DNA of 55,491 bases from contig ML986599.1 in NCBI GenBank assembly GCA_010094045.1, positions 1-55,491 on the forward strand. The letters run 5' to 3'. This DNA is from Lojkania enalia (Eukaryota > Ascomycota > Dothideomycetes > Pleosporales). Of the stretch, positions 49,430 to 55,491 are shown in pieces (the stretch's first letter is position 1; every line of letters begins with the position of its first letter). The position numbers and the translations under genes are program-made. The notes under the pieces were generated by a model. That model was not told where the DNA came from. It saw only the letters and a list, made by a program, of their open reading frames with translations, and did not search any database.

Positions 49430-50257
49430 ATGGATAAAGCCAGCCGAGTGCTGTCACAAGGTCTTCCATCTGGCGCACCTGTATCTTACCGTGCTCTAGC
49501 AGATTATGGCAACGTCCCTCGCTCTACCCTTCATTCCCATGCTTATGGCCGTCGCTCGAAGGAGGAGAAAGCCCAGAGTCAACAGTACCTCTATCCTTGG
49601 GAGGAGGATGCGCTGGTCATGTTTTCCCTACAGATGTCCGACCTTGGGCAGCCTGTGCGAATCAAGCTTATACCGTCCCTAGCCTTCTGCGTAACTCGCC
49701 AGCGACCTGAGATCGACCGACCACTCAAGCCACCAAGTAAGAACTGGGCTCGGGCCTTTGAGAAACGTCATCTAGAAACACAAGCGAGGAGAGTCAAGGC
49801 GCTCGACTGGAATCGCCACGAGAAGAACATATACTGGAAGATCACGCATTGGTTTGAGGTGATCGGACGGATACTACAAGACTCAGCTATCCTAGCGGAG
49901 AATGTGTACAATATGGACAAGACTGGCGTTATGCTTTCGATTCTCGGTTCAGTGAAAGTATTGGTAGGTAAATACGACATGCGAGACTATAGGGGCGCAC
50001 GCCTGAAGCGGACAATGGTCACCGCGATTGAATGCATCAGCGGCGATAGTAGGTATCTGAACTCTATGATTATCTGGCCAGCGACCACTCACCGAAGCAA
50101 CTGGACTACGTTTCACACTCCTGGGTGGCAGTATGCGTGCTCTGAATCTGGATACACCGACTCTTACATTAGCTTGCAGTGGCTCCAACGTATATTTGAT
50201 CCCGAGACTAAAGAGCGGGCTAACAACAAGCCACGGGTCCTGATCTGTGACGGCTTT

Positions 50258-50410
50258 AGTTGAAACTATGAATTAGGAACAAGAGTGATAATTCTCTACT
50301 TACGCCTGTGGCTTATCTATATAGTTTCCTGGTGCGCTGCCGCACCATCGTATGGTACCAAGGTTACACTAGTGTTTGGCTACCCGTGTCACGTGATCTA
50401 GGATCCAACT
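50258..50410. mobile_element. MITE-like insertion 1 (153 bp) inside the transposase
   Basis: The inserted DNA begins AGTTGAAAC and ends ATCCAACT, so the ends are short inverted repeats (AGTTG/CAACT). It splits the codons for CDGF-GTHE of the transposase. It is flanked by GCTTT (50253-50257) and GCTTC (50411-50415), a 5-bp target duplication with one difference. It codes for nothing. The right end, read outward to inward, is AGTTGGATCCTAGATCACGTG, close to the right end of insertion 2. Confidence 0.75.
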
Positions 50411-50552
50411 GCTTCGGAACGCACGAAACTCTAGAAATTCTAGAGTATTGCTTTGCAAACAACATCATTCTATGTCGACTTCCTTCTCACACTTCTCACA
50501 AGCTCCAGCCCTGCGACGTTGCTGTATTTGCTCCGCTGAAATCTGCCTATCG

Positions 50553-50676
50553 AGTTGGAATGTGATAGCAGGCTTATATTGTGTATGTGGGTGACTGTGT
50601 ATCCTTATATACTTGACAATACCCATTACTGCCTATGACTGCCTAATAGGCAGTCACACGTGACTGGGATTCAACT
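50553..50676. mobile_element. MITE-like insertion 2 (124 bp) inside the transposase
   Basis: The insert begins AGTTGGAATG and ends GGATTCAACT. It is flanked by a perfect 5-bp duplication TATCG (50548-50552 and 50677-50681), and removing the insert and one copy restores the transposase frame. Its right end read inward (AGTTGAATCCCAGTCACGTG) resembles that of insertion 1, so the two belong to one family, although their interiors and left ends differ. It contains a near-perfect hairpin at 50636-50656. Confidence 0.78.
50636..50656. repeat. Perfect inverted repeat with 10-bp arms
   Basis: TGACTGCCTA and its exact complement TAGGCAGTCA are separated by one base near the right end of MITE-like insertion 2, next to a CACGTG palindrome. 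It would extrude as a tight hairpin and may be a subterminal recognition or structure element. Confidence 0.8.
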
Positions 50677-51696
50677 TATCGCGAACAAGTTGAACGATTG
50701 GAGCGGGGAGGTGTTAATATGATAGGGAAGCAGCATTTCACGTCCCTGTATAGCACTGCACGAGAAAAGGCATTCACGGCTAAGAACGTTAAAGCCGGCT
50801 TCGCGGCAAGTGGCTTGTTTCCTTTTAATCCAGATAGGGTACTCAGATCTGTACCACAGCCAGTTCCTGAATTGACTGCATCGGTAGCCAATAAGGTAAT
50901 TGTAGGACTGAGCCTACAGGAAGACATTCCGCAAACACCTGCCACGCCAGTGTCAGCGGATGGTCTTATGTCCCTGGAAACCCTTATTATAAAGCAGGAT
51001 GCTTATGCTCTTAAAGAAAAGAGCAAACAAAGTTTGCAGAGACATCTCTATAAACTTATTAAAGCCAACAAATTATCCTTTGCTAAAGGTGCTCTTCAGT
51101 AGAACCAAATTCAATTTTTGTTAAAGGTTAACAACGAAGCTAAAGTTCGACAATCGACAAAGTCACTGGTTCTAGGAACGGCTAAGGTTATGGCTTATGA
51201 GGACCTTCAGCACGCGCGAGCGAAGCGTGCTGAAATAGAAGCTGCTAAAAAGACTAAAGCCAAAGGAAAACGAGGTCAGAAGCGCACGAGTGCGGCATTA
51301 GAGGTAGACGGGATAGAGCCGAAGGCTAAGGTGGCGCGAATAGGTACAGCGCCAGACCTTACAGTGTCCGCAGTGGCACATGTTAGCAAGGCAACTGTTG
51401 CGGAGAGCGAGTCGGCCTCAGGACTATGGAGGGCCCCAGTAGCGCGGATGTATTAGCGAAGGTTTCAGCAAGGCAATACTACTGCCTAGGGTTGTAAACA
51501 CTTTATCTATACTAAATCTATCTATTTAATATGGCGTACTTTAGGCTTCTCGTTTCTTCGCTAGCTTTTATCTTACTGTATAGATCTATTCGTCTAAAAA
51601 TATCCATAGCCACAAGAGTATAAACCACGAAGAAACAATAGCCGTTGCTACAAGACTGACTATACTGAAGTATCGCGATACGTGCCATACTGTCTC

Positions 51697-52484
51697 CTAA
51701 TGAGAGGCTTCCAGCTGGTCAGCTGCAAGTGCAACCTGCATCGAGTTTAGGATCGTCGAGACTACAGTGAATACGAAGAGTACAGGCCCATACAGCCGTC
51801 CAAAGAAGTCGCTGTACTGTCTATACACCTGCTCGAAGTGGAATTTACGGAGAAGCAGCGGGGCATACAAATTGAGTCGCGTCAGCCTTAGTTCGCCATA
51901 GCAGTATCTCATTGACACGGCTACATCGTCGATATGGCGGAGTTCCGAGATGAACCGGCAGAAAGACGGCCAGTCAACATCCTTAGGGATCAGACAGAGG
52001 TGGTCTTGCTGGGCGATGTGGAAGTCGGATTCGTGCTGGATCAAGTAGCGGTACATCCGCAAGAATCCAGTCGCGGCCTTACAGAGGGTGCTTTAGATGT
52101 AGTTTGCTCGGTCCGAGCCCTCTTCTAGAAACATTTTCCAGAACGCTTGTGATAGCAGATACCGTGGCAGAGGCTTCACAAAGATGCGGTTATGGACCCA
52201 TACCAGATGTAGTCGTGGTTCTTCGTGACGACAATCTCGCGACCCTTGACTCGCTGGCGGTGCAGCGGGTTGATGTTAGCACCAGAGAAAGTCGTCATGA
52301 TCCAGAGATGCGGTGCTATCGTTTCTAGATCTTTGCACCACAGTTCTTGCTTAAGGAATTGTTTTATACTAGAGATATCGTTCGATATAACTAAAGGGTA
52401 GCCTGGCAAAGTAGCAGCCGTCGGCGCTTTAGCTGTAGGCTCGTAGTCGTGCATAAGCTTAGCTTCTTTTGAGAATGGAGGCAT
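51697..52484 (-). pseudogene. Broken DUF6601-like membrane protein gene
   Basis: From the ATG at 52484 the frame reads MPPFSKEAKLMHDYEP and continues through APHLWIMTTFSGANINPLHRQRVKGREIVV, a block I associate with the fungal DUF6601 family. Near 52196-52207 the frame shifts after DYIW, consistent with an insertion of about 5 bases (a TGGTA repeat). The expected continuation (VHNRIFVKPLPRYLLSQAFW) lies in the next frame. A TAA at 52093-52095 then interrupts it, after which FLRMYRYLIQHESDF, RLNLYAPLLLRKFHFEQVYRQY and a hydrophobic helix (LYGPVLFVFTVVSTIL) complete the protein. These proteins have one or two C-terminal membrane helices and no known role. Two lesions make it a pseudogene; the family name is from memory. 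Confidence 0.72.
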
Positions 52485-52770
52485 GTCTAGTCGCGAGAAG
52501 TATATTTGTATAGGCCGTGTCTGCACGTTGAATCGATTTGAGAACAATATATCTTCGTCGTCAGGCTCGTGTCTGCGCCTAAGGCATCGCGAAGGGCTCG
52601 CCTTCAGCTGGCGGCAGCCTGCTCAGCTCCAGCCTCGCTGCAGACAAGTCGATAACTTAGAGCGCAGGCTATCTCAGCCTAACATATACTCATCAATTGC
52701 CTGGGCAACTCCTCGCCGCTCTCTTTTCGACCTTACACTTTCCATCTAGGTTGGAATCCAAAAGCGAACT

Positions 52771-55491
52771 ATGGTAGGCAGCACGACGGTGCCGCACGCC
52801 GAGGCTAACGCAGGGCTAGGGCCAACTGGTAACCGAAGACGACATTGGGCTGAAGGTGCTCCGCGAGGCACCAGCAGAGGCAGAAGCTACCCAGATTATC
52901 GAGTACGTTCCGCTTCTATGTCTACTTGCTCGGACTTACAGTAAGCCACCCAGCGTTATCGCAATCCACGGGCTCGGCGCCCATCCCGACGACAGCTGGT
53001 GCAGGAATGTGGGCACCAGGGAGAGCCCGCGGTGGGTCAACTGGCTCGAGGAGGAAAGCATGCTGCCGGCGGTGGCGCCGAACGCACGCATCATGCGCTA
53101 CGGATATCAGTCGCAGTGGTTCGGCAAGGGGGCCATGCAGCAGAGCGCGTCTACGGTGGCAGAGCGGTTGCTGAGAGCCTTGAAGCGGAAGAGAAAGGTG
53201 CCGACCGTGTCTGATAGGCGTAGTGTACCAGCTAACTGTGTTAGGATATCTCGTTCCGGCCGCTGCTGTTTGTAGCGCACTGCTTTGGCGGGCTGGTCGT
53301 GCTTAAGGTGAGTGGGTCTGCTGGACAGCGATGCGCCAGCAGCTAAGCGTCTCCCAGACACTGCTGGAAGCCGAACAGTACCCGAACGAGTGGCCTGGAG
53401 TATTCTCATCGACCACTGGCCTGGTCTTCTTCGGGACACCGTTCCGAGGCGCGGGAGGGATGAATCAAATGGAGATGCTAGAGGCGGCACAGCGCGAATA
53501 CAACAACGATCAGGTGCAGTCCACCGCTCTCGAGGTGCTGCAGCCGGGAAACGTGTACCTGCAAGAGGTGGTGGATGGCTTCCTAAAGAAGATGCGCGGC
53601 CAGACAAGCAAGACGCGGATCGCATGCTTCTACGAGCTCAAGGCCAGCGACGTAGGGAAGATTGTGGGGGGACAGAGTCGGACGGTAAGTGTAAGCGAGC
53701 ATTATAGGACCTGCGATGCTAACAACATGCACAGAGGTTTGTGGTCAGCGAGAGCTCTGGCTGTCTCGACTTGTCAGACGCGACGAGCAAGTACTCGCTC
53801 TCGCGGACCCACTTTAACATGAATAAATTTGGAAAGGCAACAGAGGAAGACTTTGAGACCGTAGCAGAAGTTATTGAGGGCATGGTTAACGAATCTCCTA
53901 AGCTCGTATGGGCGCGATCTCAATGTAACTATGCATCCTAGCCGTAGACGATAACAAATGGAAGCTAAGTATTATAGCAGACTACGGCAAGCACAAGGTC
54001 GACTTCCATCTCAAAGGTGTGCCAACAGTGGGCAAGTTCGTCCAACGTGATGCAGAGATGCGGGAGCTAGAGCAGCTTCTCGTTAAAAACACAGCTGCCG
54101 TCCGTCGACAGAAGGTTGTCGTGCTCCACGGCCTCGGTGGCATAGGCAAGACACAGCTAGCGGTCGAATTCGCGCGGAAACACCATCACTGCTTCAGCAG
54201 CATCTTCTGGGTAGACGGGGCGTCAGAAGCTAGCCTAAAACAGTCATTTGCGAGTATAATGCGAACACTGCCGCAGGACGAACTAACAGCAGATGGTGTA
54301 GAGATGCTAAAGCTTTCTACTATTGACGTTAATGTGGCTGTGCACGAGTGTCTCCGGTGGCTGTCTCTTCCGACTAATCAACATTGGCTGGTAATATTCG
54401 ACAACGTCGACCGCGACTACCACGATAAAGATGACGTGCAGGCGTTTAACGTGAAAACGTACTTCCCGAGCACAGACTATGGATCTATTCTTGTTACCAG
54501 TCGGCTGGCGAGCCTGCAGAGGCTCGGTTCAGGGCTTAAAGTAAGGACAGTCGATACAGAGCAGGCGAGGGAGATTCTGGAGAATAATGCCGGAAGGGCA
54601 ATTGATAGTGAGTTACAATCGCAGATACAAAGATAACGGTATAGCAACTAATATGCGGTATATAGACGCCGGCATTGTTCTTAAACGACTTGATGGGCTC
54701 CCTTTAGCCCTTACCCAAGCTGGCTCGTATATGCAAGAGACGAATATGTCTGCATTAAGCTATACGAAGTACTATAACAGTACCTGGAAGCGCCTAATAT
54801 AGAGCCAAGGCCGGATTCTGCTTGAGGAATATGGCTATCGAACCCTGTTGACGACGTGGACGATATCATACGAACAGGTGCAGAAGAAGAGCGAGGAAGC
54901 GGCGTGGCTGCTTAAGCTGTGGGGGTTTCTAGACAATGGTGAGCTTTGGTACAAGCTGGTCGCAGCTGCAATAAAACTGCCTAAAGGAATTAACACCCCT
55001 ACATGGCTCCTTAGTATTGTAGAGGACGAGCTGGCGTACGCTGATGCAATTGGCATTCTATCGCGCTACTCGCTTGTAGATAGTAGAGAAGATAGTAGTA
55101 CTCATTTAATGCACTCGGTACTGCATCAATGGTATAGGTAGCTGGTAGAAGGCAAGGAACAGCAGCACGCCCTTGGCTGGATAGCCGTGGAAATAGTGGC
55201 ATCAAATGTACCGTCTGAAGACGAGCCGGAGTTCTGGACAACGCAGAAGCGACTGCTGGGCCATGCTGTACGCGTTAGTAAGTGGCTAATAAAGATGAAC
55301 TTTGCCGAAGAAGAAGAGACAGGCATAGGCAGGATACAAGAGTGGACATGTCACAGTCTGGGTTATCTTCTTGTAAGAGAAGATCGACAAAAAGTAGAGA
55401 AGATGTACCAGCGGGCGCTGCAGGGCAAAGAGAAGGCATGGGGACCAGAGCACACATCGACACTCTCTACAGTCAACAACTTGGGCCTTCT
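52771..55491 (+). pseudogene. NLR-type STAND gene: alpha/beta-hydrolase, NB-ARC, TPR; in-frame stops, cut by window edge
   Basis: A fungal NOD-like receptor. The N-terminal hydrolase (SesB/DUF676-like) shows AIHGLGAHPDDSW and, after splicing, LLFVAHCFGGLVVLK and GLVFFGTPFRGAG. The NB-ARC has P-loop GLGGIGKTQLA, Walker B-like HWLVIFDNVD, GSILVTSR and GLPLALTQAG. A winged-helix-like part (AAWLLKLWGFLDN) and a TPR start (MYQRALQGKEKAWGPEHTSTL) follow to the window end. Good introns: 53198-53244, 53308-53357, 53685-53734, 53925-53977, 54608-54665, all keeping frame; a 39-nt one near 52900-52940 is possible. Lesions: TAG at 54800-54802 and at 55139-55141, both at positions where the protein clearly continues. 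The ATG at 52771 is not in frame with the first hydrolase block, so the 5' end may also be shifted. Such proteins act in nonself recognition and cell death; this copy is probably dead. Confidence 0.85.

Larger units (their letters stand above)
49430..51456 (+). pseudogene. Broken pogo/Fot1-type DDE transposase with two insertions
   Basis: Remains of a Tc1-mariner superfamily (pogo/Fot1-like) transposase. The N-terminal part has a helix-turn-helix region (ALADYGNVPRSTLHSHAYGR) and a CENP-B-like second region with PSKNWARAFEKRH. The DDE_1 core shows NMDKTGVML with Asp163 and LICDGF with Asp274. After the first insertion it resumes at FGTHETLEILEYC and contains LQPCD, whose Asp is coded at 50515-50517; removing the insertion leaves 35 residues between the last two Asp. 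After the second insertion it resumes at REQVERLERGG and continues to a basic tail with KAKGKRGQKR. Damage: insertions at 50258-50410 and 50553-50676 and an in-frame TAG at 51100-51102. It cannot make a working enzyme. Element ends were not found. Confidence 0.9.

Noticed and set aside
49167..49430. 87-codon frame immediately before the transposase, considered as its N-terminus
   Set aside because: It is in a different frame, ends at the transposase ATG and has no helix-turn-helix features; the transposase ATG at 49430 gives a normal start.
53198..53357. Frame breaks in the NLR hydrolase domain
   Set aside because: Two short introns with GCTAAC/GCTAAG branch sites explain them and restore the hydrolase motif.
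54608..54665. Stops in the NB-ARC region taken at first as further lesions of the NLR
   Set aside because: They lie in a good 58-nt intron (GTGAGT donor, ATATAG acceptor) that keeps the frame.

Overview
The window is nuclear DNA of a filamentous ascomycete (Pezizomycotina; I cannot fix the class). The evidence is short introns (mostly 47-80 nt) with GT...AG ends and CTAAC/CTGAC-like branch sites, CT-rich leaders, and families typical of these fungi: an ABC-A transporter, a GH43 exo-galactanase with CBM35, a GH24 lysozyme, an FAD monooxygenase fused to DUF6314, a pogo/Fot1-type transposase and an NLR. Exon boundaries were read by eye from splice signals and frame continuity.

Layout. (1) 1-6.1 kb: a complete ABC-A transporter on the minus strand. 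(2) 7.8-9.7 kb: an eroded unknown gene and a GNAT acetyltransferase. (3) 9.7-27 kb: a very gene-poor stretch whose only confident gene is a secreted GH24 lysozyme (14.4-15.0 kb). (4) 27-28.5 kb: a secreted exo-beta-1,3-galactanase. (5) 32.6-33.3 kb: a NatD-like N-terminal acetyltransferase. (6) 34.8-48.2 kb is the gene-dense part: the FMO-DUF6314 fusion, a small secreted cysteine-rich protein built of repeated six-cysteine modules, an unknown three-helix membrane protein, an ATP-grasp-like membrane protein, a mitochondrial-type protein of unknown role and a secreted PI-PLC-like phosphodiesterase. (7) 48.2-55.5 kb is repeat-like and decayed: a pogo-type transposase broken by two short inverted-repeat elements with target duplications, a broken DUF6601-like gene, and an NLR (hydrolase, NB-ARC, TPR) with two in-frame stops that runs off the right edge.

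The genes do not form an obvious single pathway. A loose theme is the interface with other organisms: a lysozyme against bacterial walls, an enzyme for plant arabinogalactan, a cysteine-rich secreted protein that is an effector candidate, and a degraded NLR. No RNA genes, CRISPR arrays or bacterial-type signals were found. The least explained items are the cysteine-rich module protein at 38.7-39.4 kb and the ATP-grasp-like protein at 43.7-44.7 kb.
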